A stretch of 64,000 bases of DNA from Lunularia cruciata (GCA_948567375.1 OX419758.1:7259001-7323000); one strand, 5' to 3'; numbered from the stretch's first letter, positions 1-11,061 are shown. Translations and numbers: made by a program. The notes: generated by a model not told the origin, from the sequence alone.

Positions 1-525
1 CCTCATTGCTTAATATGTTCAGCCTAAGGTAGAAGTGTGCTACAAAGGGCACAAAGTAATGTGGTGGTGTCACCATCCTCCAATTCAACACCATCTGCCT
101 CATTCACTAATAGAAGCACTTTGCCTAGTGGATTGTTTCTCCTGCAAACATCTATGGAAGAACACCACCTACTTCTTTGTCACTTGGATTTGAACATGGT
201 CATCATCACGCCTACAATGCTTCTTTGCATTGGGTCTTGATACATCTCCACCTTGTATTCATTCTTCCTGCGCTTTGAGGTGAAAGAATCTCTGATCTCT
301 TGGGTTTCTTTTGCCACTTCTCCCTTCCCCAAGAATGTGGCCCTGTGCTCCTCTCCACTATCTCTTCTTAACACCAACTTCCAATCTGACTTTGTCTATC
401 AAGCCGGATTGCCTCACTTCCACACTGCCGCCGGCCCATCTACACATTTACTGGCCGTAATCTCTACCATGAAATTTGGAAAACTCAAGTTCCAATTCCA
501 TGCAAGGAAAGTAATGCAAAGTTAA
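1..525 (-). pseudogene. CC-domain protein, broken N-terminal part
   Basis: Minus-strand translation gives a degenerate copy of the protein also coded at 30500-31230 (minus) and 25080-25640 (plus). Shared landmarks are a GEVAKETQE segment, a basic KRRKNEYKVE segment, and then a hydrophobic FK-rich helix near 190-240. The reading frame from 377 to 180 is open for 65 codons and then stops; homology continues in other frames toward position 1. The function is unknown. In the better copies this part precedes a long coiled coil. It is not a recognisable Gag, Pol or transposase. Confidence 0.5.
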
Positions 526-801
526 CTGAGAACTTGGATGTGAGCTATCACATCTAACCTCTTAATCATTGGGTTTCTTGTCACCAGTGTAGGGCACTTC
601 TTGATTCATGTCATTCTACTCTCCTTTGTGATGTGCTTCTGCAAAACAATTCTCCTATCCCTTGGATGTGCAACTCTCAAGTCCCGTGAATTCTTCACAA
701 CTTCACTACCAACTACTCCTCTACCCTGATCTCCCTTAGGACAACTCTGCAAAGGCAAAGGAAATTCACTTGTCATTTGTCTTGTTCTTGATTTGAAACC
801 T

Positions 802-812
802 GACTTTATAGT
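802..812 (-). promoter_or_regulatory. TATA-like box of CC element
   Basis: On the minus strand this reads ACTATAAAGTC. It lies about 390 bases inside the 5' end of the element. The equivalent place in the copy at 28048-31781 also carries a TATA box (31387-31394). Conserved position in two diverged copies is the argument; transcription is not shown. Confidence 0.5.
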
Positions 813-1196
813 TTCTCAATCATTCTTTGAAAGATTGTCTATCAAAAAATCACACCTTTTGCATGCACTTCTCCTCTCTCTGTCAATTTCTCCAGCTCAT
901 GCCTTAGCTATTTTTTTGTGTGGTACCATTCTGGAATTTCCAACCCAAAGGAAATCTGTTACATTGTCTTTGCATTGGGTTGATCACCTTGAGGCAAAGT
1001 CTCCTTACTCCGGGTTAAACTCTAACAGATCCAATTTGAGTACTTTGTATTGGACACAAAGTCACTTTTCTTTGGGTTACAAAGCAAAGACGCAATTCTT
1101 CTCCTTCCAATGCTTTTGGGTTCAATAGGACCTTGTTTGTACACTTCTTCTTCAAAATTGAAAAAAACTATTAAAAATGAAAATGTGAGTACCACA

Positions 1197-1338
1197 TGCC
1201 ACTACTTGCAATTTCTCCTTGTTGTTTATTGTACAAGTAAAAGCACTACCACAATCACTAGCTACAAAATTGTTGCTAAGTCAAAAATTATATCTAGATG
1301 AAGATATACATCAGTGCAAGGGTAGAGTTGGACTCTAT
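1197..1338. other. Unassigned spacer
   Basis: About 140 bases between the end of the CC element and the start of repeat I. I see no repeat copy, coding region or signal in it. Confidence 0.4.
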
Positions 1339-3045
1339 CGTACTTTCCTTTTCTCTCTCTGGGAACACACATGGTGCCTAGCTGTGGAGACTACAGATCA
1401 GAGGCTAGAGGTAAACCCGTAATGACACAACAAAACACACGTGTGACCCTTATTACCGGAACCCTCCTTTCTCATGACTAATATTCTTGCTATCGGGAAG
1501 GATAGTTCTGGGCAACCTGACCTGTCATCACAACACGCACTCATGGTCGACTGGTCATCACTTCCAACATGACCAAGGAGAAACACACAGCACTCCTAGA
1601 AGTAAATAATCTGAGCGCAATGCCCGCACACCAATCCAAGCCAACTGGGCGTACAAACAGGCATACAAGTACAGAGAGGATCCAATCACAAGAAAAAAAG
1701 CAACAACTCTCTGTACTTTTTGTCAGGAAAGAGCGTTAGAGCCTTTGTGCTTGGTCATCAAGCTCATTCCAACCTGTACTCCAAGCCTCCTTCCATATGT
1801 ACTTCAAATCTCAACAAATTCCTACTTCATGTGGGGATTTTCTATGTCTTTTTGATGGGGAAAACTTTGTGCAACTCATATACAAGTAAATATTTCTAAA
1901 TAGCTTGGATTCAAAAGATCTAGGATTCAATGGAAAGCCTATAAGATAATATTTCCAATGATATAAAATACACTTCAATCAGATCACTACAACTCTCCTG
2001 AAAATCTCTCAAAATTGGCCAGGCTTTTTTCATCTTCACCCTAATTTTGAAATCTTCTTTTTAGGGTTTGCTCTTGGTTCTAGGCAAATTTTCCCCATAT
2101 TTCTGATTCAGAAATATACTTGATCCTCACAAACACTCTGGGAACCTGAAACTCTTAATCATAGTCACATGACATGAGACTTGATATCCAATCAAGATGA
2201 AAGGAAAATTTGCTCTATCGAGCTTATGACAGTATTTTTAATAGGATGTTTTGCATCAGATCTCACTTTGCACATATTTAGAACCACCCAAATTTTCCAC
2301 AGTAGCTGTTTGTGTTTTTCTCTAACCTCTTGCAATTTTTTGTAGCCTAATCCAACCCCAATATTTAGATGTGGATCAATTCTTGAGATGGGCTAACTTG
2401 TGAGCTCTACAGACCCAGGTATACATGATCCAAGATCCTGATTTCTCCATTTGAAGAATTCACATGAAACTTTCACATAGAGGAGCTAAACCTATCCACC
2501 AACAACTTTGGAAATTTTGATGAGGAAATTCAAACTGCAACTTGGGAAGTGACCAAAACTCCAAACTTGATCATTAGCTCTTCTCCAACACCTTACATCC
2601 CATAAGCTTCAACTTCAATCAATTGGATCTGATTTGAGATTGACCCAAAACTGCAATTTATTGTGCTCAATACTGTAAAAACATTTTCAACTCTCCAATC
2701 ACACTGACACATAGTGAAAAGATCACAAGAAACTCCTTCAATTGACTACTTTGTGCTCCTGGGTATGAATTCAACCCCCCTTCACTCAATTGATCATATC
2801 CCTCTCATACTCAGCTCAAATTGAGTGATTTCTGTCTAAAAATTGTAGCCTATTGTCTCCTCTTTCCAACCAAGTCCTTCATTCCTCAAATGCCTCCCCG
2901 AACTCCCCTGATGGTCGAAAAACTCCCCAACTTCTCTCTTGGGACCAAAGCTCTTGCACATTTGTCCTTTACTCTTTTTACTTTTTGACAAATGGACCCC
3001 ACAACTCCACCTTGAAGCTTATGAGAAAAATTTTAGGCATTCCCC
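1339..3045 (+). repeat. Dispersed non-coding repeat I, copy 1
   Basis: The first 1.1 kb matches 51853-50899 read in reverse, at roughly 70-75% by eye. Shared blocks include a CTTTCTCTC-GGGAACACA start, a paired CATCACAACAC-CACTC block near 1530, GGATCCAATCACAAGAA near 1680, and CCAGGTATAC near 2417. The match starts abruptly in both copies at a TGTACTTT-like border, which suggests a defined element end. No long open frame is conserved, so it is treated as non-coding, perhaps a long LTR or a decayed element. The part after about 2440 has no second copy here. The 3045 border is set by the neighbouring gypsy ORF. Confidence 0.6.
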
Positions 3046-3047
3046 AA

Positions 3048-3290
3048 CTATAGAAGAACATAAATTGTCAAGTCCCAGACATTCTCATAAGTAAGCACCG
3101 GAAGGACGATAGGATATGGGTTTCTCATCATCGACTCCACAAACACCACCCCAAAACGTACTACCAACCAATCCCGTAAGTCGTCACGGTGTAAAATCTG
3201 AAGCCTGATGAGAAAAGGATTCGGGAGTGGCAGATTGGGAGCATGGGACATCTCATGCTTGAATGCTTCCTCCAATGCTCTAACACTCAC
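3048..3290 (-). CDS. Small upstream ORF of gypsy element G (microprotein)
   Basis: An uninterrupted minus-strand ORF of 80 codons. Its last 50 residues align without gaps to the small ORF of element A at 17265-17486. Shared features are a charged helix (LHRDDLRDWL), a Phe-Gly pair, then P-I-V-L-P-V-L-T-Y, and the tail WDLTIYVLL followed by a stop. In A, B, C and H related ORFs sit between the primer site and gag, so this is most likely the same leader ORF of a separate gypsy copy whose gag is absent. The frame is intact although the surroundings are decayed. Function unknown; no signal peptide or metal-binding motif is visible. Confidence 0.65.
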   Translation of the reverse strand: MSVRALEEAFKHEMSHAPNLPLPNPFLIRLQILHRDDLRDWLVVRFGVVFVESMMRNPYPIVLPVLTYENVWDLTIYVLL

Positions 3291-3610
3291 TCTCTGCTAC
3301 AACTCTCTCCCAACTTCCTTCTCTCCTTGAGACTCTCCAAACTAAAACACACCCGTCTCTCTACTTGCCCTCATCTTTATTCATCAAAGCCCTCAAACAT
3401 GATAAGATTGTAACCCATGTGGCCAATCACATACATGTACATAGATGGCTCACATGGCAACATCTCATCCGTTGGATCTAGCATGCAACCTACCTCACTA
3501 ACGTGGAGATAAACTATGATAAGTCACTTTTTACGAGCTATGCAAATCACAACACGACAACGCTGAAGAGAACTTCAGGCCGAGGATGCATTCTATACTT
3601 ATTAGATTTT
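3291..3610 (-). other. Leader/LTR-like remnant of gypsy element G
   Basis: Sequence upstream (minus strand) of the small ORF. It has a GATGAATAAAGATGAG stretch and a purine-rich leader (GAGAGAAGGAAG), resembling the end of an LTR plus leader. I cannot find the TGGTATCAGAGC primer site or clean TG/CA borders, so the LTR is unproven. Confidence 0.35.
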
Positions 3611-3639
3611 GATCTATTCCCCTTGAGCTAACAATTATC

Positions 3640-6075
3640 TTCTTCCTAAAATCTATTGCAAAGAACTACCTTTGCCTTTGCAAATCTTGATCAAAAGGTT
3701 GACTCATTCCCAATACCCAAGAATTTCTAATAGTAATGCATTCATGGCTTCTTCAAACTTCTTTGTCATATGCTCCATCAACTTGTTGACTAACTATTGC
3801 AATCATTTGTCTCAATAGGTCTTCATGATCAGAGCATGTGCTTGGGATCTAGAATCCCAAGCCTTCAATTTCTCCAAGGAGACTCCCACTATCTCCTTTA
3901 CAATCTCCTCTAGATGGTCCCATGCCATCTTCATCTTTGCCAAAGTAGCCTTCCTCTCCAAATTGAATTGATTTTATTGTTCCTACATTTGAGAGATGAT
4001 TTCCTCCCAATTAGTGGCCCTTTCTTTCTTGCATTTGTCTTCCTTCTTCTATAAGGTCTATGTGAGCTTCTTGACTTGGTTATCTACCACTCATAGCTCT
4101 TATTGATGCCAAACTTCTATTACTACAAGAGATACCTCCACCTTTCCTATTTCTCCCTTTAACACATCAAATTTGTCTTCTTGGGCCTTTACCTATTCTT
4201 CTAGCTTGAGGCATTAGAATGTTTCTTCATCCTACAACCTGGACATATTCCTCCTCAATCTCCTTATTCAAGGCCTGGCCTTCTTCCTTGAGTTTGGCTG
4301 CCTCTTGTGCCAAGTTGTTACTTTTGTTTCCCTATCTCCAAATGTTGGGCATGAACGGCTTGCAACTATTCCCTTTCCTTCTTCTTTTCCTCAGCTCCTT
4401 CTTGCACTAAATGGTGAAGATGTTGGACAAGGGTCAAATAGTATGTGATTCCTCCATTGGATTTTGCATAGATGGAGAGAAGCTACTTCATCAAGTCAAG
4501 AACCAAGCCCACCTTATGCACCATTATTTGGGAAAGAGGCACAATTATGATCTGCCTAACCTCCTTCCTACCTAAGCTTTCTCCTTTCCAAATCTTGAAT
4601 GAGGTTTGGAGTCCACTCTTTGCTCTCTTGGTGTCTACAAAGACAATAAGCTCCCACTATTAAGATATTAGTTTGGTTGGAGCAAGTGCATTTGTCTTGG
4701 ATGATCCTATGTTTTGCCTTTGATTGTGTTTGTGAAGCTATTCTTTGGCCTAGGGAGTAGCATCATCTTGATAAAAACCTACATCTTTCACCTCAAGTAT
4801 TTCTTTTGCATGAAAAATGCCTTCTTCTCTTAACTCTACTTCCCCTATGGTTGGGAATAAAGAGGATTTCATCATCCTTGAACCCTCTACCATGCTTTTC
4901 TTTGGGCTGGAAGTTCCGGCTTTGTGGTCATAATGCCCAAAGGTGGGTATCATTCCTCCTTCTTAAAGTTGGTCATTTGGAGAGAAGTTGGGGCAAGGGT
5001 GGGTGCTAATTCTCCACCTTTGTAATCTTCTATTGTGTCCTTGTTGGATGAAATGATGATCCATGTGAAGGATTGTTCACTTGTTGTGTGCAAAGGATCA
5101 GGCTATGGTCTTATGTCTTCTTCTTCTTTGACCTCCTCTTCTTCATGCAAGAGGATTCTCCTTGTTCTCTTGGTGGCCTTTGCTTTTGGCGTTGCATAGT
5201 TAGTGGATCATTTTTCAAGTATTGGTTATGTATTGGTTAACTTTCTTGAGGCTTGTAGAAATATCCTTCCAAGAAGAAGTGGTCATGGTACTTCTTCTTG
5301 TCTTTTGCAATTAGCAATCCCATGCCCAAGTAGAAATGGATGACAAAGGAGGTGACTAAAGTTACTCTGCCTTCTTTGTTTATCAACCCTACAAGCTCTC
5401 TCATTCTACCCTAGAATATTGTGGCCCAATTCACAAGTCTTCCTTTGTACAAGTACTCAAAGAAGATGGCCTTGCTATTGTTTAGATAAGTGTTTTTTCT
5501 GGACTTGAACACCTTCATGATTGATTCTACCAAGATCCTTCTCATAGGATCATTCCAAGGATAGACCAATCATTGTTGGTCTTCTTGTAATAAAAGGTAG
5601 AGTTGAATTTTGCCTTGAAGGTCAAATCTGGCCTAGTCTACACATTGTCCAAAGCCATGCCATCTAGGAGTGAATTACTAGGCCCTCACACTTTCCACCA
5701 ATGTTCCTTTGTCCATGCAAAAAGATTCCCTCTCAAATTGACAAGCTTGGGATCCTAGTTGTCATGAATTTCATGCAATATAGCATGATCACTCAATTCC
5801 TAATTCCACATCAAGAATTTGAGCTTCTTGCTATGAACTATCTCCTATATATAATATAGATCCCACTTGACTAATCCAAGGAAATTGATTATGAATTTTG
5901 GTGCCTTGTGCATCCTTTGTGGTGCATGCAAAGTAGCTACTTCCTTCCTTTCTATCCTCTCATCATTCCTCACTCCCATTTACTCTTTCTACCTCCCTTT
6001 GTGCAATCTCCTTCTCTCAAAATGCACAAGTCCAAGTAGAGGTTTCTTGTTGAAGGGGAAGGTAGCATGACTGAT
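3640..6075 (-). pseudogene. M: CC-related protein with coiled coil, broken
   Basis: On the minus strand from about 5560 to 5230 a nearly open frame reads through MKVFKSRKNTY, AIFFEYLYKG, LVNWATIF, one stop, then VIHFYLGMGLL. This aligns segment by segment with the CC copies at 25280-25570 (plus) and 30540-30830 (minus): FK-K-TY, a Phe-Phe helix, VNW, and FYLxLxLL. Downstream (about 4330-3760) the translation is rich in Glu, Lys, Leu and Gln with heptad-like spacing (LERKATLAKMKMAW, LEEIVKEIV), a coiled coil. The order of domains is that of the CC family, but the DNA is too diverged to align. Stops and frameshifts make it non-functional. Role unknown. Confidence 0.5.
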
Positions 6076-6360
6076 CTGGCTGAGATGAATTCTGCAAAAT
6101 GTGAAGAGATTCCAAGCTCCAAAAAATTTATTATCTTGTCGGTTTAATTGTTACAACCTTTTGGTAAGCATGCCCTTTGGTGAGCTGTCACTACTCACAT
6201 GTGTGCACTTAGCCCAATCCAATATCCTATGTAATGGTTCTTGATTAGCTGACATTTTCTTTGTGCAGCTTGCTTCAAGCCAAGGGGTCTTCCGAAGCAA
6301 ATGATATTTCTGGCCAAAGGTCTTTCCAAGATGGAGGTCTGCTTTCAAGGCAAAGTGCTA
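6076..6360 (-). other. 5' region of M repeat
   Basis: Lies upstream of the M coding region on the minus strand. It contains AAAGGTTGTAACAATT, which resembles the CTGTAACAACCTTTC stretch 250 bases inside the 5' end of the CC copy at 31781. This supports a shared ancestry but the end of the element was not found. Confidence 0.3.
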
Positions 6361-6756
6361 TCTCACCTAAGGTTGTCTTGGTTGACCATTTTCTCTTATT
6401 TTTTACCAACTAACTATTCTTATACTTCTCCTAACTAGAATCTACAAAACAGTTTAAAAAAATCTACTATAGGTAGTGGCATCAACACACATTCCTTCTC
6501 CAAAAAGGCGCATAAAGAAAGGCTTTACCAAATTTAACATGAGAGATCTTCAAGTAAAGCTTATTCAAAATTTATTGTTAACTAAATGAAAATTATAGTT
6601 TAATTTAAGGTAAAGTCAAGTCAAATCTATCTACCTAAATGTAAAACCTTTACTAAAAGATAACCCAACTTGTGTAATGGATTGGCACCAAGTAGATATT
6701 TAGGGCATTGGTGCTTACCTTAAGTGGTATCTTGGATAACTAAATCTTGATTGAAT
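6361..6756. other. Unassigned A+T-rich stretch
   Basis: No coding frame, repeat pair or clear signal seen. Short matches to the A+T-rich stretch near 62250 (GTCAAGTC-TCTATCTA-CTTA) hint at a common old repeat. Confidence 0.3.
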
Positions 6757-6802
6757 AATTAGAAGCAATCTGGCTCAAGCTCAACTCCTATCCTAACCCC
6801 TA

Positions 6803-7383
6803 TTAGAAGTGATTAAGCTCAAGCTTAGTCCCTTATAAAAACTCTTCATAGCTATAGAGCTTCATAAAATTCATTATGTGGTCAGCTATATGGCAGATTT
6901 TTGCTTTTTCCTCTTACATTTGGATTTGATCATGCTTATTTTCAATCATTGAACTCTTCTTGGACTTCTTTTGATTATCAAATCATCACTTATTCCTTGT
7001 TGTTGAACACTCACTGGTTCTTTGTTGCCAAACTTTCATCAATTCCCTACTGATACTATTGATATCAAATCATCACTAATTCCTTGTTGTTGAACCCTCA
7101 CTTGTTCTTTGTTGCCAAACCTTTGTTAGTTCCCAACAGATTATTAGAGGCAACTAGGCTCAAGCTTAGCCCCTTATAAAACCTCTTCATAGCTGTAGAG
7201 CTTCATCAAATGCATCTTGTACTCAGCTATATGCCAATTTTTGTGCTATTGCACCATGTTTTTGGGTTTGATCATGCTTATCATCAATCACTGAAGTCTT
7301 CTCTGACTTTCTTTCATTATCAAATCATCACTTATTCCTTGTTGTTGAACACTCACCAGTTCTTTGTTTCCAAACCTTCATTT
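6803..7383 (+). repeat. Direct duplication with two TATA-like boxes, element E leader or LTR
   Basis: The block at 6803-7035 is repeated at 7142-7383 (about 85% by eye). Both start with ATTAGA, run through GCTCAAGCTTAG, a CTTATAAAA box (near 6832 and 7172), GAGCTTCAT, and end with TCATCACTTATTCCTTGTTG. The last third also occurs as a partial third copy at 7060-7134. It lies directly upstream of the gag of E, so it may be the LTR end and leader with a duplicated promoter. Confidence 0.6.
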
Positions 7384-7439
7384 TTCCCAGTTAATACCAC
7401 AAAAGATATTCAAAACTATTCACCCAAAAGATACCAGTC

Positions 7440-8361
7440 CTCCTTCTTCAGCAATGCAGCCCTCTCAAAAGTAAACACAATGGTTGCTACACCTCCAAGC
7501 AAACCTTCTCAATCAAAATTTTTTTGCATAGTGATAACCCTACCTCTCCAATCCAAACTATTTGATGGCATTTAAAACCACTACAAGGCTTTTTCATAGC
7601 AAAGCAAAGGTCCAAGTTGATGGGGAGATACTTGGCTTGGAGATGGAACAAGTGGACTACTTGGAAAGTTGTATGGAAGGAAAGGCAACCCAAGTAGTAC
7701 TAACTTGGCTCAAGAGGGCTCTTGTTGCTTCATAGAGAGCCTTTCTAGGAACACATGCATAAGAAGTGTAGTGACCTTCATGTAGAGTCAAGGGTGTTGG
7801 ACAAGCTTCAATTGTTGAAGCAAGGTGGTTGTGAAGATATTCATAACTATCTATCAAGGTTTAAGTAGGAGTTCCTAGAAGCAAGAGCTAATATGAATGA
7901 CACGATGAAGATATTGGTCTTCATCATGTCTATAGATCTACACATAGATGGATACTATTATGGTGAAGGCAAAGTCATTTGAGAATTACTACAATGAGGT
8001 GAACCACATCCAAGATGCTCATAGGTGTGTCAAATAAGCTAGTAAACAACCATAGCTTTGCATCAACAAACAAGGACACATCTTTAGTTGCCCCTCCTAT
8101 AACTTATGTCATGGATTGGGAACCAACCAAGGTTGTAGCAGTTCAAACTAGGTCCACATTGCACTCCCAAAGGGCCAAGTGGCTATTGGAGAAGGAATTG
8201 AACCATCAACAATAAGACAAGCTTTGCCTAAGATTTTGTCTAAACCATGCGAAGGACTATTCATAATCTCTAGCTCAAAAGCCCCAACCAACAAGAGTAG
8301 AATTGGTTATGGTGGAAGACCCCATGAGGAAGATGAGAATAAATTAGACTTGGAAAATTAG
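7440..8361 (+). pseudogene. gag of gypsy element E (broken)
   Basis: Plus-strand frames give a helix-rich Gag-like protein. A piece near 7615-7735 reads LEMEQVDYLESC, then ATQVVLTWLKRAL and a stop, which has the Trp-containing helix layout of retrotransposon Gag. The following frames carry more helices, and the last open piece (8179-8361) reads IEPSTIRQALPKI and ends in an acidic tail. No CCHC zinc knuckle was found. At least four stops or frame changes separate the pieces. Protease and reverse transcriptase follow on the same strand, which supports the call. Confidence 0.5.
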
Positions 8362-8439
8362 TAGCTCCTATCTAGAGTCCCTAATGGAAGCTTGATGAAG
8401 AAACTACTAGATTGACAAAAGAATGGTCCTAATTTAAAA

Positions 8440-9612
8440 GAGAACACATGAAGATCTCTCCACTCTTTATAAATAAAATTATCAATCAAACTCACTTTGC
8501 TTCATTGTTGGTTGATAGTGGTTGCTTAACCTATGGGCTCATAATAGAGAAATTTGTAAAGAATGTAGGAGTTAAGTGTGTCAATATTTAGCACAAAGTA
8601 GTAAAAGGAGTTGAAGGGAAGGTTGTGCTTATATGAATAGAGAGAACTTAAGCTTTAGTGTGATATTTGTCCTATCCTAGATGTGATGAGGTGATTTGAC
8701 AACCACATCAAGGAAGCATTCAACTTACATTAATTCAAATGGAGTTTTTATACAAGTACAAAGCAAAAAGGAGTCCAACCGCCTTATCCAAGTTTTCCAA
8801 TTGGATTAAGGAGTCTATCAAGAAGGATGGTTAAATGTGGTTGTTTGCCATGTTAATGGTAGATATACAAAAGGCCTTAGCACCAAAGGCAAAGGTTGAT
8901 TACATGGCTTAGTTGCACAAGAATTATTGACATTATGCAAAGATGTTTGACTCAAAGAAGGCAAACAAATTGTCACCATTAAGAGGAGAGGTTGTGGAAT
9001 ACAATATTGAATTGGTGAAGAAGGATGACAAGGAGCCAAAGGTTACTTGGGGACCCCTTTAACCTATGAGCCGATGTGAGTTGTTGGTGTTGCAAAAGGA
9101 TTTGATTCCATTGTTAGGTAAGGGATTTACACATGTTAGCATTTCCCCAACCACTACCCTTATGTTTGCCATGAAACTTGGGGAAGAGCTTCAATTTTGT
9201 ATTGATTACCAAGCCTAGAAGACCATCACAAAGAAGGATTGATACCCATTACCCTTGATTCATGAGACTCTAAACAACATCAACAAGGCCAGGTGGTTCA
9301 CATGTTACATGTGTGGAAACCTTACACAAGATCCAAGTTGCAAAAGTAGACAAATGTATAATAACCTTCCAAATGCATTTTGGTCTATTTAAATGTATGG
9401 TTATTCCTTTTGGAAAGGAAAACTCCTCTCTTCTCTTTCAATGTTATGTTAGTTAGATGCTTTGATAGTATATTGACCAATTCTATTTGGCCTACCTTGA
9501 TGATATGTTAATCTACTCAAGTTGCTCCCTTAAGGAGCATCATAAGTATATCAACCTAGTGTTGCAAAAGCTAGGAGATGATATCTTGCAACATAGTGCT
9601 ATATCAATCAAG
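8440..9612 (+). pseudogene. pol of gypsy element E: protease and reverse transcriptase (broken)
   Basis: A protease active-site motif LLVDSG is at about 8505-8522. Reverse transcriptase follows from about 9130: FAMKLGEELQFCIDYQ, then YPLPLIHETL, then MVIPFG, then the catalytic AYLDDMLIYS with the two Asp codons at 9499-9504. These are the standard blocks of Ty3/gypsy reverse transcriptase in the standard order. Several in-frame stops (for example before the KTITKKD block) make it a pseudogene. RNase H and integrase are missing, because the sequence is cut near 9612 where fragment D begins on the other strand. Confidence 0.7.
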
Positions 9613-10189
9613 TATCCACATGAAAACTTGCTTGTGGAATGATCTATGATCTCAATTGTGAATAATTGAAAGTATCAATCCATTCTCAAAATCCAATTTT
9701 CCACTACTCCCATGGACTTTTGTCCCTTGTAAGCCTCAATGTTGCACGTCTTCTTCATTTGTAGTAACAATATGGCTTCATGTTGACTGGGGTTGATGTC
9801 ATCGGCATGAGTAACTCTCCAAGTACTTCAACCATTGATATTGGGATGATTCCTCTTCTTGCATAACATGATTGTTCCTTAAGGTATGTATTGACTTTGC
9901 AATGCCTCCATTGTCATCTTGATCTTCCAAAACTCATTAAACATCCCTTGCATTCCTTGCATCAAATCTACAACTGTTGCTCTATGATTTTTACACTCAA
10001 TAAATACTCAATTGCTACTTCATACTTCAATAGAGGGTTAATATGATCACTAAAGAGGAGACATGGACAATTGGGACTACAATTGGGTTCTCAAAGACTA
10101 TCACTCATTGATATTATTCCTCACTAAAATTGTAGATTGTGAAATTCCTAAACATCAATTTTGGTCTAATTACATAATGAATTTCTAGT

Positions 10190-10450
10190 TGAGTGTCAAA
10201 AGGAAGAAGATTTGGTATACTCAGATCCATTGCATAAAAATAAAATATGAATTATCAAATACCACTGTCTATCATATATCACCATAGATAGAATCATAGA
10301 GTTTGGCAAATTCATCACTATATCCATGAACTCTACTCCAAAGGTAAGCAAAATATACTCTCCCTTGATCACACTAGATGTACATAATCTTGATGTGAAA
10401 TGGGTTCAATAATGGAAATAAAGGTGCGAGAAATTCTCCTCAATGAACTT
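10190..10450 (-). pseudogene. Small upstream ORF(s) of fragment D
   Basis: Translation on the minus strand gives FGVEFMDIVMN, then SMILSMVIY, then WYLIIHIL. It aligns with the microprotein of A at 17265-17486. The stop after the Tyr-Ile-Leu tail has been lost here and a second degenerate copy follows (a TKIDV-EF segment), matching the tandem arrangement of A. The frame is broken. Confidence 0.5.
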
Positions 10451-10562
10451 CAATCCCATCCTCTCTCTAAAACACCCCAATCTATTGATTGCATTATATT
10501 TTCTCCCCTCAAAATTACTCAGTCTTAATAGCCCATCTTCCTCCAAGAGGGGTGATCCAATC

Positions 10563-11061
10563 TCTTTTATTATAGAGCAAAGAGGATCCACTCAAAAGGA
10601 GTTCTACCCTTGGATTAGATACATGGATCATTGACATGTCAGCAACTCAACCCTTCAATTAGTTGTATGGATTACTGACATGTTGATCCTTGTCCTATGT
10701 GGTTGGTCAAAAAAGTTTGACCAAAGAGAATCTTTGGAGAATCTTCACATAAGAAACTCAAAATAGCATAGATGATGTACCATTGAAAAATTCTCAACAA
10801 GAGGATTAGGGGGAAAACACAACAGATTCCTTCATTGGGAAGAGGGGAACATTTTATTTATTGAGGCCTAATTTATCCATTCAAGTCTCCAAAATTGGCT
10901 CTAAAATTTTCAAAGTGTTTTTGGCCCCTACCTTATGAGTGGAAGTATTTTATTGGTGACACCTCTATCAGATCTACTTAGACCATCATATATAATATCG
11001 TTCCATATATTACCAAGCCAATTTCGGCCTCTAGATAATATACCAAGCCAATCGTATTATA
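10563..11061 (-). repeat. LTR of fragment D (3' end deleted)
   Basis: Aligns to the solo LTR at 61381-61967 and to the 3' LTR of B at 36665. Shared blocks are ATTATCTAGAGG, GATAGAGGTGTCACCAA, AATTAGGCCT and the TATA region CTCTATAATAAA. About 100 bases at the 3' end are missing. Confidence 0.7.

Larger units (their letters stand above)
1..1196 (-). mobile_element. CC-family element, 5' portion (cut by window edge)
   Basis: Read on the minus strand it starts at 1196 with TGTGGTACTCACATTTTC, close to the 5' ends at 31781 and 59223. The first 400 bases repeat the same landmarks as those copies: a GAAGAAGAAGTGTA stretch, several CCCAAAG-type motifs and CTGTAACA near 965. A TATA box follows at 802-812, then a coding region reaching the window start. 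The 3' half lies outside the window. Position 1197 onward is unrelated to the other copies, so 1196 is taken as the true end. Its target duplication cannot be tested because the other end is missing. Confidence 0.75.
9613..11061 (-). mobile_element. Gypsy fragment D (B-like): LTR, small ORFs, start of gag
   Basis: Minus-strand copy of the 5' end of the A/B type. Reading down from 11061 it starts TATAATACGATTGGCTTGG, matching the A/B LTR start TGTAATACC with TG changed to TA. It runs through the LTR, the small upstream ORFs and the first part of gag, and is cut near 9613 in the gag segment that matches 18060-18110. The LTR end and primer site are deleted: at about 10563 the LTR TATA region (ATAATAAAAGAGA) joins directly to leader sequence (TTGGATCACCCCTC). 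No target duplication could be assigned. Confidence 0.7.

Noticed and set aside
793-1128. 111-codon plus-strand open frame
   Set aside because: Antisense to the 5' region of a CC element; not open in the matching parts of the other copies.
6757-7140. Second gypsy 5' LTR of E ending at 7139 (TTCCCAACA)
   Set aside because: No primer site follows and the following sequence is simply the second copy of the duplicated block.
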